Shown here: one piece after another, positions 1 to 8,855 of the stretch
Numbering within the stretch: the stretch's first letter is position 1
How the letters are laid out: the number at the start of each line of letters is the position of its first letter
Source: Kangiella geojedonensis
GTDB taxonomy: Bacteria > Pseudomonadota > Gammaproteobacteria > Enterobacterales > Kangiellaceae
Direction of reading: 5' to 3'
Assembly (NCBI RefSeq): GCF_000981765.1
Contig: NZ_CP010975.1
Coordinates: 62,001-126,000 of the forward strand
Length of the DNA stretch: 64,000 bases
Notes under the pieces: model-generated
The model's database searches: none
Told to the model about the DNA's origin: nothing
Seen by the model: the letters and a program-made list of their open reading frames with translations, nothing else
Position numbers and translations under genes: made by a program

Positions 1-219
1 ATTACCGGTTGTCACTGTGAAGTTGACTCAGAGCGCGCCGATGAGCCACCCCGCCGTTTTACAGGTTTAAAGCTTAAATTCGTAGTCCGAGGCAAAGATT
101 TATCGACCAAGCAAGTCAAAAAAGCCGTGGACCTATCGGTAGAAAAGTACTGTTCGGTCATGCACTCGCTGGATCCCAATATGCCGGTGGAGACCAGCTT
201 CGAAATCGTGCCAGTCTAG
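1..219 (+). CDS. OsmC family protein (YhfA-like), C-terminal part
   Basis: The frame is open from the first base of the window, so only the last 72 residues are present. They contain the OsmC-fold C-terminal half: a beta strand with FVVRG, then a helix with VKKAVDLSVEKYCSV holding the resolving-type cysteine, and a closing strand ending ETSFEIVPV. OsmC/Ohr proteins are thiol peroxidases; the YhfA branch is poorly characterised. The AVxLSxxKYCS pattern fits YhfA better than Ohr. The VOC gene starts 18 bp downstream on the same strand, so the two may be cotranscribed. The family call is fairly sure; peroxidase activity is inferred. Confidence 0.75.
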   Translation: MTGCHCEVDSERADEPPRRFTGLKLKFVVRGKDLSTKQVKKAVDLSVEKYCSVMHSLDPNMPVETSFEIVPV

Positions 220-237
220 TTAAGGAGTCATTGCAGT

Positions 238-642
238 ATGAATCGACCAGCACAACACCTCGGGATGCGCCACTTAGCGCTATTTGTCGATGACTTAGCC
301 GCCGTAGAGCACTTCTACGTCGAATTGCTCGGTATGGACGTCGAATGGCGTCCCGACGAGGATAATGTCTACTTAACCTCAAAAGGCCACGACAACCTCG
401 CGCTGCACCGTAAGCAGCCCGATTTAAACACCGCCGGTGGCCAAAAACTCGATCACCTTGGTTTTATCATGAATAACGCTGAAGAAGTGGACCAGTGGTT
501 TGAGTTTTTAAAGCATCATGGTGTACAAATGCTCACAGAGCCAAGACGGCATCGCGATGGCGCGACCAGTTTCTACTGCATGGATCCGGATGGAAATCGA
601 GTGCAGATGATTCACCACCCACCAATCGTATCTAGCATCTGA
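238..642 (+). CDS. VOC family protein (glyoxalase/dioxygenase fold)
   Basis: This 134-residue protein has the two beta-alpha-beta-beta-beta modules of the vicinal-oxygen-chelate superfamily. MRHLALFVDDLAAVEHFY opens the first module and LDHLGFIMNNAEEVDQWF the second; it closes with FYCMDPDGNRVQMIHH. Likely metal-binding positions are the His of MRHLAL and the His of LDHLGF. Members include lactoylglutathione lyase, ring-cleavage dioxygenases and bleomycin or fosfomycin resistance proteins; the substrate cannot be told from sequence. The start follows AAGGAGT (221-227). It lies directly downstream of the OsmC gene. Confidence 0.8.
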   Translation: MNRPAQHLGMRHLALFVDDLAAVEHFYVELLGMDVEWRPDEDNVYLTSKGHDNLALHRKQPDLNTAGGQKLDHLGFIMNNAEEVDQWFEFLKHHGVQMLTEPRRHRDGATSFYCMDPDGNRVQMIHHPPIVSSI

Positions 643-748
643 TCGTCGGCAGTGCATTGCCTAGAACAAAAGCTAAACTGGTTAACCGTTAGAGTAATAA
701 ATTTAAAAAACAATTATCTAAAAATTAACAAGGAAAAGGAGATAAAGT

Positions 749-1408
749 TTGAAAAAAATCATTATGTTGTTGTTAGGAGTTGCTTTAATAGCTGGAGTCA
801 CCGTTTTGTTAGTGAAGCCTAAGGAATCCAATAAAGAGACAGAGCAAACAAAAAATAAGGTAGCGATTAATGAGGCTACGGATGATAAAGCTGCGAACTT
901 TATGCCCAGCTCTAATAACGCAGATAATGTTCACAAGACGACTAAAAAAGAGAGTTCTAACGAGCAAGAAGAAAGGTTATACACAAAGAAAGAGCTAGAT
1001 GCTGCGGTGAGCAAAGCTGAGGTAGAAATGGCTGAAAGAGTGTTGAGGGAGACAATGTCTGAAGACGAAATCACAGAAACTGCAGAATCAGTGGTCGATG
1101 CCTTCGAAAATAGTAACCAAACGCCCGAAAGCAACGCTAAGCAAGCAACAATTAATAACTATATCCATGATAACGGTATTTACGACAAGCTAGCTGAAGA
1201 AGGTGTCATATTCTCTGGAGTAGAATGCAGAGAAGCCGCCTGTAAACTGAACTTCGAAGTAAGCGATACAGACGATAATATAAAACGCAGAATGCCCAAA
1301 ATGCTTTCTATTGCGACTGAATTTGCCGATTTTGAGCTATTAAAAGATATGGAAGCGATTATTACTAATGACTTCGAGGGAAGGAGTTTGCAGTACTACT
1401 ATTACTAA
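749..1408 (+). CDS. Membrane-anchored hypothetical protein with Cys-pair domain
   Basis: This 219-residue protein starts at TTG, supported by AAGGAGAT just upstream (736-743). Residues 1-22 (MKKIIMLLLGVALIAGVTVL) form one membrane segment or uncleaved signal. Then comes a charged Lys/Glu-rich, probably coiled stretch to about residue 130, and a C-terminal domain containing VECREAACKLNFEV. That short CxxxxC pattern recurs in small secreted gammaproteobacterial proteins of unknown function. It ends with YYYY. The gene and its upstream region are noticeably AT-richer than the neighbours. I do not recognise a function; an envelope location is inferred. Confidence 0.65.
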   Translation: MKKIIMLLLGVALIAGVTVLLVKPKESNKETEQTKNKVAINEATDDKAANFMPSSNNADNVHKTTKKESSNEQEERLYTKKELDAAVSKAEVEMAERVLRETMSEDEITETAESVVDAFENSNQTPESNAKQATINNYIHDNGIYDKLAEEGVIFSGVECREAACKLNFEVSDTDDNIKRRMPKMLSIATEFADFELLKDMEAIITNDFEGRSLQYYYY

Positions 1409-1415
1409 TCATGGA

Positions 1416-1446
1416 AAACCTCGAAGTCGCTTTCGCTTCTTCGAGG
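1416..1446 (-). terminator. Hairpin terminator for the DUF6869 gene
   Basis: CCTCGAAG (1419-1426) pairs with CTTCGAGG (1439-1446). Read on the minus strand, the stem is followed by TTTT, so it can end the leftward gene 24 bp away. It lies between two convergent genes. Confidence 0.5.
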
Positions 1447-1469
1447 CTACGCTTGCTATGAAATTCAGT

Positions 1470-1889
1470 TTATTCGTTCGGAATACCATCCCAGCCAGAA
1501 CGATCCCAGACCTTCTGCACGCGTGCCCAAGTTTCATCTGTCATGCGATTTTGCCAAACGCCTGCCAGTAGAGATGCAAATTTGGGATCTTCTTTGGCGC
1601 GATTCTCGACATTGACAATAAATTCTTCATTGTTGGTGGCAAGGTAATCTTCAAGAGGACCTGCTGCTAAAACGGCGAGAACTGATATTGGAGGATCTTT
1701 GTGTAGTATAGTTAAAATGATATCCCAAAGTTGATCGGGAGCACGAACGGTAAGTGATAAAATTAAGTCATCTGCCCATGAATAGGGTGATTCGTCTAAA
1801 GCAGGAAGCTGATTAAGTTCATAATCAAATGGTTGTTCATTTTCCTTTATAAAATCGTGAGCAATAGTTTCTAACTCTATTTCTGTCAT
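1470..1889 (-). CDS. DUF6869-like hypothetical protein
   Basis: This is a 139-residue soluble acidic protein. The pattern VLAAGPLEDYL, then VENRAKEDPKFASLLAGVWQNRMTDETWARVQKVW, resembles proteins grouped as DUF6869, often found near immunity-like or defence-associated small genes. No catalytic motif or signal peptide is visible. It is read convergently with the membrane hypothetical and lies 14 bp downstream of aroE on the same strand, so it may be cotranscribed with it. Function is unknown; the DUF assignment is from memory of the motif. Confidence 0.6.
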   Translation of the reverse strand: MTEIELETIAHDFIKENEQPFDYELNQLPALDESPYSWADDLILSLTVRAPDQLWDIILTILHKDPPISVLAVLAAGPLEDYLATNNEEFIVNVENRAKEDPKFASLLAGVWQNRMTDETWARVQKVWDRSGWDGIPNE

Positions 1890-1903
1890 AAGTCGGAGCT
1901 ATT

Positions 1904-2692
1904 TTATAGCTTGATAGTTGATGTATCCGGATACTTCCCAGTCCAAAGTCCAAAGGATTCTGCACCTTGTTCAATCAACATGCCTAGCCCATGAAATTGG
2001 TGGTTGGTATGCGGCTTTGCGGCGTTTAGGAACTGACCTGCTTTGTCGCCGTAGTTTAGATCGTAGGCGACGGCGTTGGTGGCTACTGTAATTTGATCTA
2101 AGAATTTGTCGGCGTTGAAGCTGACGGAGTTGACGATAAGGTCTACGGCTATGGATTCAGAATACAGGGCGATAGTGCCCAGGTGTGACAAATCTTTTGC
2201 CAGTTGCTCGGCTTTGCTTTGAGTTCTATTGATTAAGTAAACCTCAAAGCCGTCGAGCAATAGCGATTGGGCGATACAGCGGGCGACGCCACCTGCACCA
2301 AGCAACACAGCACGTTTGTTCTGGAAGTCGATGTTATGTTCTTTTTGTTTGGTGTATAGGTCGCGTAAGAACCCCATGCCATCGGTGCTGTCGCCAAGAA
2401 TACCTTCAGGTGTGTAAACCAGCGTGTTAACGCTGTTGGAGTCTTTGGCGCGATCAGTAATAATGTCCGCGTAGTCTAGTGCGTCGAGTTTGAAAGGCGC
2501 TGTGATATTTAAGCCTTTACCACCACTTTGAAAGAAATCATTCAGTACGCGATTAAAACCTTTCGAGCTTGGGCAGTATTTAGAATAGACGATACTGATG
2601 CCCAGCTGCTTAGCAAATTGCTGATGCAGCTGTGGCGACATGCTGTGTGAGATGGGGTTACCGACGACCCCGTAGCGAAGTGGTGCACTCAT
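1904..2692 (-). CDS. aroE: Shikimate dehydrogenase
   Basis: AroE reduces 3-dehydroshikimate to shikimate with NADPH in aromatic amino-acid synthesis. The 262-residue length is near the usual 270. The shikimate-binding start RYGVVGNPISHSMSPQLH is clear, as are the catalytic Lys in NITAPFKLDALDYAD, the DSTDGMGF loop and the nucleotide-binding GAGGVARCI. NRTQSKAEQLA matches the NADP-recognising NRT(x)KA motif, so NADP use is expected. The C-terminal GLGMLIEQGAESFGLW is typical. It reads away from the NhaC gene with only 35 bp between them. Confidence 0.95.
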   Translation of the reverse strand: MSAPLRYGVVGNPISHSMSPQLHQQFAKQLGISIVYSKYCPSSKGFNRVLNDFFQSGGKGLNITAPFKLDALDYADIITDRAKDSNSVNTLVYTPEGILGDSTDGMGFLRDLYTKQKEHNIDFQNKRAVLLGAGGVARCIAQSLLLDGFEVYLINRTQSKAEQLAKDLSHLGTIALYSESIAVDLIVNSVSFNADKFLDQITVATNAVAYDLNYGDKAGQFLNAAKPHTNHQFHGLGMLIEQGAESFGLWTGKYPDTSTIKL

Positions 2693-2727
2693 AATTTAAC
2701 TGTTATTAAATCTCTATATTTGAGCTT

Positions 2728-4086
2728 CTATTGAAGTAGGCCAAAAATAATATACAGCACTATGCTGATACCGCCAGCGGTTAGTGCATAAGGCAGCTGC
2801 GTTTTTACGTGATCAAGTAGGTCACAGCCAGCGGCTAACGATGAGATCACGGTGGTGTCGGAAATCGGTGAAGCGTGGTCACCAAACACGGCGCCACCTA
2901 ATACCGCGCCAAGCACAAGGCTTGGTGATATCCCTAGAGCCAGAGCTAGTGGGATGGCGATAGGAATTAAAATACCAAAAGTCCCCCAAGAAGTGCCTGT
3001 GGTAAAGGAAATAAACCCTGCCAGCACGAAAATTAAGGCGGGAATTAACCATAGCGGTATAAAGTCACCTACCGCTTGTGCGACGAATTCACCGGTTTTT
3101 AGGTCACCCATAGCAGACGATAGCGCAAAAGCTAACAAGACCAAAGTGACTAACGGTAATAAGTTACCAAGTCCTTTAAAGCTTTGCTCCATCAGCTCTT
3201 TGGTGGGCTTCTTTGCATCAAAACGCAGTAATCCAAAAGCTAATAAAGTCGATAAGATCACTGACCATAATACTGACTCAGAGCCAGAGCCTTTGCGTAA
3301 ATCGCCATCGCCAGTGATAAACATAAAGGCCAGAATGCTGACGACCATAAAAATTAAAGGGGCCAGCATATAACGCTTTTTAGTGGATTCAGGCAATATC
3401 TGCTCGACTTCCTCAGTGTGCTTGATGTTTTGCTCCATGGTGCGCATGGGCCCATGAACACGTGTGCTGAGCACTGTATAAAAAACGATAAGCAGAGTCA
3501 CGATGGCGTAAAAGTTAAGACCTATACTGCCGAGCATAACGCTGGTGGGATCAGCAACCGCCGTTTCTTCGACATAGCCCAGGATCGCTGCGCCCCAACC
3601 GTTTAGCAGTATTAGTACGCTGATCGGTGCGCAGGTCGAATCGATAATATAAGCGAGGCGTAAGCGACTCATTTTGAATTTATCGAACAAGGCTTGGGAC
3701 GAAAGGCCGGCGGTTAGGACGCTCATGTTGGTGTCGATAAAGATAGAGCTGCCGAGAATCGTTGGTAACATGCCAGCTTTACGCTGGTTATTGACTAAAC
3801 TACGACGAGTCAGCCAGTCGACAAAGGCGGTCACGCCACCTGAGATTTTAATCAGCTGGATCAGCGCGCCGATTAACAGACTGAACATCAAAATACGGGT
3901 GTTATAAGCGCTGGAGAAGACGTTGATAATTCGTTCAACGGTATCGGTAAAGGCGTAAACAGGGTTACCACCCACCAGAATTAAAGATGCGGTGAAAATA
4001 GCCAACAGTAGGGCGATAGTCACTTCGCGTTTCCAGATGGCGAAAATAATGGCCACGATGGGTGGCAGGATGCTTAACCAGCTCAT
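2728..4086 (-). CDS. Na+/H+ antiporter, NhaC family
   Basis: This 452-residue polytopic inner-membrane protein has about eleven hydrophobic segments. Family hallmarks are GSSIFIDTNMSVLTAGL, then TCAPISVLILLNGWG, and the C-terminal GTSWGTFGILIPIAIPLAL and GAVFGDHASPISDTTVISSLAAGCD. The FGDHxSPISDT box is characteristic of the NhaC/malate-lactate antiporter superfamily. It should extrude sodium or exchange a dicarboxylate for Na+, fitting a marine or halophilic lifestyle; substrate specificity is not readable. It is divergent from the yheV-like gene across a 92-bp control region and may be cotranscribed with aroE. Confidence 0.85.
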   Translation of the reverse strand: MSWLSILPPIVAIIFAIWKREVTIALLLAIFTASLILVGGNPVYAFTDTVERIINVFSSAYNTRILMFSLLIGALIQLIKISGGVTAFVDWLTRRSLVNNQRKAGMLPTILGSSIFIDTNMSVLTAGLSSQALFDKFKMSRLRLAYIIDSTCAPISVLILLNGWGAAILGYVEETAVADPTSVMLGSIGLNFYAIVTLLIVFYTVLSTRVHGPMRTMEQNIKHTEEVEQILPESTKKRYMLAPLIFMVVSILAFMFITGDGDLRKGSGSESVLWSVILSTLLAFGLLRFDAKKPTKELMEQSFKGLGNLLPLVTLVLLAFALSSAMGDLKTGEFVAQAVGDFIPLWLIPALIFVLAGFISFTTGTSWGTFGILIPIAIPLALALGISPSLVLGAVLGGAVFGDHASPISDTTVISSLAAGCDLLDHVKTQLPYALTAGGISIVLYIIFGLLQ

Positions 4087-4103
4087 AGTTTTATCGTTTT
4101 ATG

Positions 4104-4121
4104 TTAGACTAGCCTGTCTAA
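4104..4121. promoter_or_regulatory. Inverted repeat in the nhaC/yheV divergent spacer
   Basis: TTAGAC (4104-4109) and GTCTAA (4116-4121) are separated by 6 bp. The repeat lies in the short spacer between two divergent genes, where an operator is plausible. No regulator can be named. Confidence 0.3.
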
Positions 4122-4178
4122 GCACTCTTCTTTGTAAGGGTCGAAAAAGCACCTTATAGCAATCGGTCAACAAATTCA

Positions 4179-4424
4179 ATGAGCCATAAAACCACCCCAA
4201 AACGTTTCGTCGCTGGCGCCCGCTGCCCAGAGTGTAAGGAGATGGATAGCATCGTCTGTTATTACGAAGACGAGGTGTTCGTACGTGAGTGTGTCGAGTG
4301 TGATTTTCGGGAGTTGATTGGCGACGTAGAGCCTGAAGAAAAAGAGTCTGATCAAAAAGAGCCGGAAAGCGATGCTTCTAAAAAAGTCACTCCGGCTCAA
4401 ATTATCAAGATTAAAGAACTTTAG
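4179..4424 (+). CDS. YheV family zinc-ribbon protein
   Basis: This is an 81-residue protein. Residues 10-45 form a four-cysteine zinc ribbon, CPECKEMDS to CVECDF, preceded by TPKRFVAGARCPEC as in E. coli YheV. The rest is an acidic Glu/Asp/Lys tail (EPEEKESDQKEPESDASKK) ending in a short helix, VTPAQIIKIKEL. YheV proteins are conserved in gammaproteobacteria without established function; metal binding is inferred from the cysteines. It is convergent with hemY, with only 10 bp between the stop codons. Confidence 0.85.
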   Translation: MSHKTTPKRFVAGARCPECKEMDSIVCYYEDEVFVRECVECDFRELIGDVEPEEKESDQKEPESDASKKVTPAQIIKIKEL

Positions 4425-4434
4425 GATGCAACAC

Positions 4435-5667
4435 TTAGGCTTCTTCAGTTGGTGAGTCAGCCTCAGGAAGCAAGTTAATCGTATCGGGCTGGATCAAACT
4501 CGCTAAGCCACGCTGATACTCTTCTTGTTCTTGTATTGGATGGCCAAGTTCACGATAAGCTTGTCCTAAATAGTAATGGGCTTCGGCGGTCGGCTTCTGC
4601 TCAATACTTTTTTCCAAATAACTTTTCGCTTTACCCCAAAGCTGCGCCCTTAACGATAACTTACCTAGCGCTGTTAAAAGTGTTGTGTTGTGAGGTTTAT
4701 GTTTTAACCAAGTTTCAGCCGTAGCAAGTGTTTTCGACGGCTCCTGACTTTCGATCATGCCGTATAGCTGAGCCAAAGGCTCTTGCCATTGTTGCTTCAT
4801 GGAGTCTTTGATATGCAGCTCAAGTTGATCGTATTGATGGTGATCGGCCAAGATTTCCGCATAAGCCAACTGGCTTTGTGGGCGCTTGCGGACATTTTTA
4901 GGCAGCTTTAACCATAAGTCATTCACCGCAGGCAAACCTTCTCGCTGGGCTTTAACGCCAAGCAATTCAGCCCAGGCAATGACTTCAATATCATCGATGC
5001 GCTCAGGGTTATAAACACGGTATTTGCGCAGCTTTGGAAGAAGCTCTAATACTTTTTCCCACTCTGAAAGGCGTGTAAACAACTGGTGCAAAAGTTTTAA
5101 GACATACGGGTGGTGCGGTGACATCTCACGTAAATGGTTTAAAGTGGCTAAAGCTTGTTCAAACTGGCGATGTTGAATTTGCAGTTGAGCTTGGGTTAAA
5201 CCTATAGCGATGTGCGCGTCGGGTTGTGCTTTAGCAGCAGCTTGTAAATACTGGTCTCGACTCTTGTCATCATCTTGCTCCTGCGCAGCGCGAGCCGCCG
5301 CAAGAAAGTTGATCAGTTTTGTATCGCGGAATTTTGATCCCTTAATAAGCAAATCTTCAGCAGTTTTCCAGTGACCTTCAGCTAAAGCAATCATTCCGTC
5401 AATCGTTTGTTGGCGGGCCTTGCGTAAGTTGCGGTCGCCGAACCAGCCTACCGTAATGTTGCTAGTCTTGAGTAAATAGCGAATGAGTAACCACAGCAAC
5501 CATAAGCCAAGGAGGGATAGCAAGACCAAAGCGATGGCAAAGTTATTCTTGAACTCAATGGCAGTTTGATCGAGCAAGATGTAGGTCGAGCCAGGAACGT
5601 TGCTGATCAATGGTCCCAATATTAGTCCACCGAATAGAGCGATAAGGATGATCCATTTCAATTTCAT
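4435..5667 (-). CDS. hemY: HemY, TPR protein of the hem operon
   Basis: This 410-residue protein is the proteobacterial HemY (not the protoporphyrinogen oxidase of the same name). Two N-terminal membrane segments (residues about 5-25 and 42-65) precede a HemY_N domain with WFGDRNLRKARQQTIDGMIALAEGHW. A series of TPR-like helical pairs follows to residue 395, for example AEAHYYLGQAYRELGHPIQEQEEYQRGL. It is linked by position to late haem synthesis, but its biochemical role is unsettled. Its ATG overlaps the hemX stop by 4 bp (ATGA), so translation is coupled to hemX. Confidence 0.9.
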   Translation of the reverse strand: MKLKWIILIALFGGLILGPLISNVPGSTYILLDQTAIEFKNNFAIALVLLSLLGLWLLWLLIRYLLKTSNITVGWFGDRNLRKARQQTIDGMIALAEGHWKTAEDLLIKGSKFRDTKLINFLAAARAAQEQDDDKSRDQYLQAAAKAQPDAHIAIGLTQAQLQIQHRQFEQALATLNHLREMSPHHPYVLKLLHQLFTRLSEWEKVLELLPKLRKYRVYNPERIDDIEVIAWAELLGVKAQREGLPAVNDLWLKLPKNVRKRPQSQLAYAEILADHHQYDQLELHIKDSMKQQWQEPLAQLYGMIESQEPSKTLATAETWLKHKPHNTTLLTALGKLSLRAQLWGKAKSYLEKSIEQKPTAEAHYYLGQAYRELGHPIQEQEEYQRGLASLIQPDTINLLPEADSPTEEA

Positions 5668-7004
5668 GCTGATGGCTCCTCCTCAATGGATGCGTTGTTG
5701 TCAGTATCTTCTGAGTCTGTCGTTTCTGGTTCTTCCGTAGTAGGGCTGTCTGATTCTAGCCACTGTTTTACTTTTTGCTGCGAAATGTCACTAATTAACT
5801 GATAGGACTGAAGTGAAGCAGGAAGGTCTAGCTCGACAGAGCGATCGAGTAACTCTTCTAACTGTGTTAAATAAGCCTGTGTGGTGGCGGGCTTTTGTTT
5901 GAAGTATTGCTCGACCCATTGTTTCACATTACCCAGATTGGATTCATACAGTGGTTGATTGTTTTGCAGGGCGGCGAGCTGAGCCGTTTGTAGATTCAAC
6001 AAGATGTTTTCACGCAACAATCGATCTTTTTGTGGGCTAATGAAAGGTTGTGTCGATTCGTCGAACTGGTGCACGGTATAGTATTTGCTGGCCGCATGAG
6101 ACATAGAGTTCTTGAAGTGTTGCCAGCTTGAGACCTCCACTTCTGAGTTATTGTCTTCAGCTTCAGTCGATGTCTTGTCCAATTGCACGCTAGCTAACTC
6201 GAGTTGGCTGAGATTGCTCTTAAGAGTTTCAATGGCAATAGCCACACCTTCAATATCGAGGTTGCCGCTACCGCGCACGGCATTAATGTCTTGGCTAATT
6301 GCCTGTCTGATTTGGGTTAAAGAGCCATCGTTTAATTCAGACAGTTGGTTGTCCGCAGCTTGGAGTAGAGCAATGATTGATGCTGCATCGTCGGTAAAGT
6401 TTAATTTATAAGAAGCTTCACGAATTAAATACTCCGCTTCATTGAATAACCAGTCTTGTTGTTTTTCTGAGCTTAAGGTCTGGAATTTACGTTGAGTTGT
6501 GCGCAACTGCTCTTGAAGTTGATTGATGTAACGCTGATTTTGCTCAAGATCTGATGAGAGATCTCTAATGAGATCAGTTTGCTTAGACATTTTTGTTTCT
6601 AAGCTATGCTGCTGCATGGAGATTTGTTGTTCAATCTGATCGATACGATCGGCCTTATTCATAGTGCTTTGATAGTCTTGCCACTTCTGCCAGCCAAAGA
6701 AGACGGCATAAGCAATGGCTGCGACCAATATCAGAAAAATAAACCATTTGATGGGTTTGGAGCTGGAGCCATTGCTTCCCTTAGAGGTTTTTGCCGACGA
6801 GGCTTCTTTCGTAGAGGACTCTTTAGAAGAAGAGTCACTGCCACCATCAAGTGTTGGCTCATCAAATACTGAATCTGCAGCAGCTTGCTCATCGTGTGAT
6901 GATGTCTCAGCGCTATCTTTACTAGAAGAGTCTTCGTGGTTCAGTTGAGACTGTTCCTCCGGACGAGGATCGTGAGATTCTGTGTTGTTTTCCTTGTTGC
7001 TCAT
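5664..7004 (-). CDS. hemX: HemX, membrane protein of the hem operon
   Basis: This 446-residue protein is often mislabelled uroporphyrinogen-III methyltransferase. About 85 residues of a Ser/Glu-rich cytoplasmic tail are followed by one membrane segment (PIKWFIFLILVAAIAYAVFFG), a long coiled coil (residues about 115-175) and the HemX domain with FNEAEYLIREASYKL and LLQAADNQLSELNDG. It ends in another acidic tail. No methyltransferase motif is present, so an enzyme role is unlikely; scaffolding of haem-synthesis proteins is inferred from operon position. It lies 66 bp after hemD and overlaps hemY by 4 bp. Confidence 0.9.
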   Translation of the reverse strand: MSNKENNTESHDPRPEEQSQLNHEDSSSKDSAETSSHDEQAAADSVFDEPTLDGGSDSSSKESSTKEASSAKTSKGSNGSSSKPIKWFIFLILVAAIAYAVFFGWQKWQDYQSTMNKADRIDQIEQQISMQQHSLETKMSKQTDLIRDLSSDLEQNQRYINQLQEQLRTTQRKFQTLSSEKQQDWLFNEAEYLIREASYKLNFTDDAASIIALLQAADNQLSELNDGSLTQIRQAISQDINAVRGSGNLDIEGVAIAIETLKSNLSQLELASVQLDKTSTEAEDNNSEVEVSSWQHFKNSMSHAASKYYTVHQFDESTQPFISPQKDRLLRENILLNLQTAQLAALQNNQPLYESNLGNVKQWVEQYFKQKPATTQAYLTQLEELLDRSVELDLPASLQSYQLISDISQQKVKQWLESDSPTTEEPETTDSEDTDNNASIEEEPSA

Positions 7005-7070
7005 CAGTGCCTTCTCTAGTTATGAATTCAAGGGTTTTAGTAATGTATCGCTTTGTTCAATATTATGGTC

Positions 7071-7814
7071 TTAACTTACGCTATTTCGCCATAAAATACA
7101 GCTTTTAACCAGTTCGTCATTGGAAGCATTGTTAGCAGTATAACAATTTGTAAAGCCAAATTGTTGAGCGATTTCGCTGATTCTTGGACTGCCTGAAATT
7201 ATGCTGCAGGCTATTCGTTGAGAATGGTCGCTGACTTGGTTGGCGACTAACTCCATAAGCTGCCCACTGGTGACGACAATAGCGGATGATTCGGTGATTC
7301 GAGGCAACTGCTGAGAGGTCGCCTGACGTTGATAGACTGGCATAATAGTCAGTTGTTGTGCTGAAAAGTAGTCTTGCAACAGCTGACGTCCTTGATTGCC
7401 ACGAATGAGTAATGTGGGCTTAGTTTGCAGTTGGTGTTGTTCGAGTAGGGCAATCATTCCTTCGCTATTGGGTGTGCTTGGAGTGAGTGCTGTGAAATTA
7501 AGTCGGCGCAAAGAGTCCGCTGTCGCATCACCTACCGCAATAATGGTTTTTGACTGACTCAGCTGCAAAAGGGAGGACATTTGCTGGCTGGAGAAAACGT
7601 CGAAACAGAAATTTACTGCTTGGCGGCTCACAAAAATCCAGGTGTCAGCTTGCTCCAATGCAGAAATTCTTTGCTTGCTATTAAAGCTAATATCAGGATT
7701 AAAACAAATGAGCGGACTGTGAGTACTAACAAAGTCGTTATGCGTAAGTTCATCACAGAGCTCTTCACCATAGGGTGATGGGCGAGTGACGATAACGTGT
7801 AATGGAGTACTCAC
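7071..7814 (-). CDS. hemD: Uroporphyrinogen-III synthase
   Basis: HemD closes and inverts ring D of hydroxymethylbilane to give uroporphyrinogen III. The 247-residue length is normal. The family is weakly conserved, but the expected blocks are there: ITRPSPYGEELCDEL at the N-terminus, WIFVSRQAVNFCFDVF, the central IIAVGDATADSLRRLNF, and LLIRGNQGRQLLQDYF before the second domain. It is 17 bp downstream of hemC in the same operon, which confirms the assignment. Confidence 0.92.
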   Translation of the reverse strand: MSTPLHVIVTRPSPYGEELCDELTHNDFVSTHSPLICFNPDISFNSKQRISALEQADTWIFVSRQAVNFCFDVFSSQQMSSLLQLSQSKTIIAVGDATADSLRRLNFTALTPSTPNSEGMIALLEQHQLQTKPTLLIRGNQGRQLLQDYFSAQQLTIMPVYQRQATSQQLPRITESSAIVVTSGQLMELVANQVSDHSQRIACSIISGSPRISEIAQQFGFTNCYTANNASNDELVKSCILWRNSVS

Positions 7815-7831
7815 AAACGCTGGTCCTGTTG

Positions 7832-8761
7832 TTAGTGATCGGTGCTCAACGCTTCTATCATTTCTTTTGCGCCCTGGGCCAGCAGTGAATCTGCAACTGT
7901 TTTGCCTATAGTCTCTGCGTCTGCAAAGTGACCCTCAGCTGTCGCTTCGATCATCTGGTTGTCGATGCCACCGACCAGTGCCCTCAAGGATAAGGTCTGG
8001 TCATTAATAGTAGAGAAAGCAGCGATTGGGACCGAACAACTTGCTTGAAGCGTTTGCGTAATAACGCGTTCGGCTTTAACACGGTAAGCAGTATGGTCGT
8101 CTTGTAACGGCGCTAATAGTTTATCCAGTTCAGGACTATCGGTGCGAGCTTCGATGCCAACTGCCCCTTGGCCGGGTGCTGGCAATAGTTGCTCTGGTTC
8201 AAAGCGGCTGGCGATACGATCCGCAAGCTTTAACCGAATCAATCCCGCGGAAGCAAGAATAATCGCATCGTACTGCTCCATGTCTAATTTAGAAAGGCGA
8301 GTTCCAACATTGCCGCGTAAATCAGTAATGTGAAGATCGGGGCGTAAAGCCAATATTTGCATTTTACGCCGAAGGCTTGAAGTGCCCACTGTCGCGCCAA
8401 CGGGTAGATCGTCTAAGCTGTGGTAATTATTAGAGACGAAAGCATCGCTGGGATCTTCGCGCTCGCAAATCACTTTTAACTCTAAACCTTCTGGAAATTT
8501 ATAGGGCACGTCCTTCATGGAGTGAACAGCGATATCGGCGCGGTTATCGAGCATGGCTTGCTCCAGCTCTTTAACGAATAAACCTTTACCACCTATTTTG
8601 CTGAGTGGTGTCCCAAGAATTTTATCGCCTTTAGTGGTCATTGGAACCAGCTCGACGGTTAAATGCTGGTGGATTGACTCTAGACGTTGTTGAATATATT
8701 CAGCCTGCCATAGGGCTAGCGGGCTTTGTCGCGTGGCGATTCTAATGGTTGAAATGCTCAT
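7832..8761 (-). CDS. hemC: Hydroxymethylbilane synthase (porphobilinogen deaminase)
   Basis: HemC polymerises four porphobilinogens into hydroxymethylbilane. Starting at [11 protein letters not shown] gives 309 residues, matching the family's 310-315; an in-frame ATG 27 bp upstream adds nine residues without homology. Typical motifs are [59 protein letters not shown] and [11 protein letters not shown]. The dipyrromethane-cofactor cysteine is in [13 protein letters not shown]. It is first of hemC-hemD-hemX-hemY and follows a two-component pair on the same strand, as in Pseudomonas. Confidence 0.96.
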   Translation of the reverse strand: MSISTIRIATRQSPLALWQAEYIQQRLESIHQHLTVELVPMTTKGDKILGTPLSKIGGKGLFVKELEQAMLDNRADIAVHSMKDVPYKFPEGLELKVICEREDPSDAFVSNNYHSLDDLPVGATVGTSSLRRKMQILALRPDLHITDLRGNVGTRLSKLDMEQYDAIILASAGLIRLKLADRIASRFEPEQLLPAPGQGAVGIEARTDSPELDKLLAPLQDDHTAYRVKAERVITQTLQASCSVPIAAFSTINDQTLSLRALVGGIDNQMIEATAEGHFADAETIGKTVADSLLAQGAKEMIEALSTDH

Positions 8762-8855
8762 AAATAATGGTCTGTTATTGTCGACCAAAACTGACTACTG
8801 AAATTTGTTGCAAGTTTAGCATAAATTCCAGTCAGTTAGCCTAGTTTTAACGACT

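Noticed and set aside
5664-7004. hemX as uroporphyrinogen-III C-methyltransferase
   Set aside because: No SAM-methyltransferase motifs are present; the protein is a membrane-anchored coiled-coil HemX.
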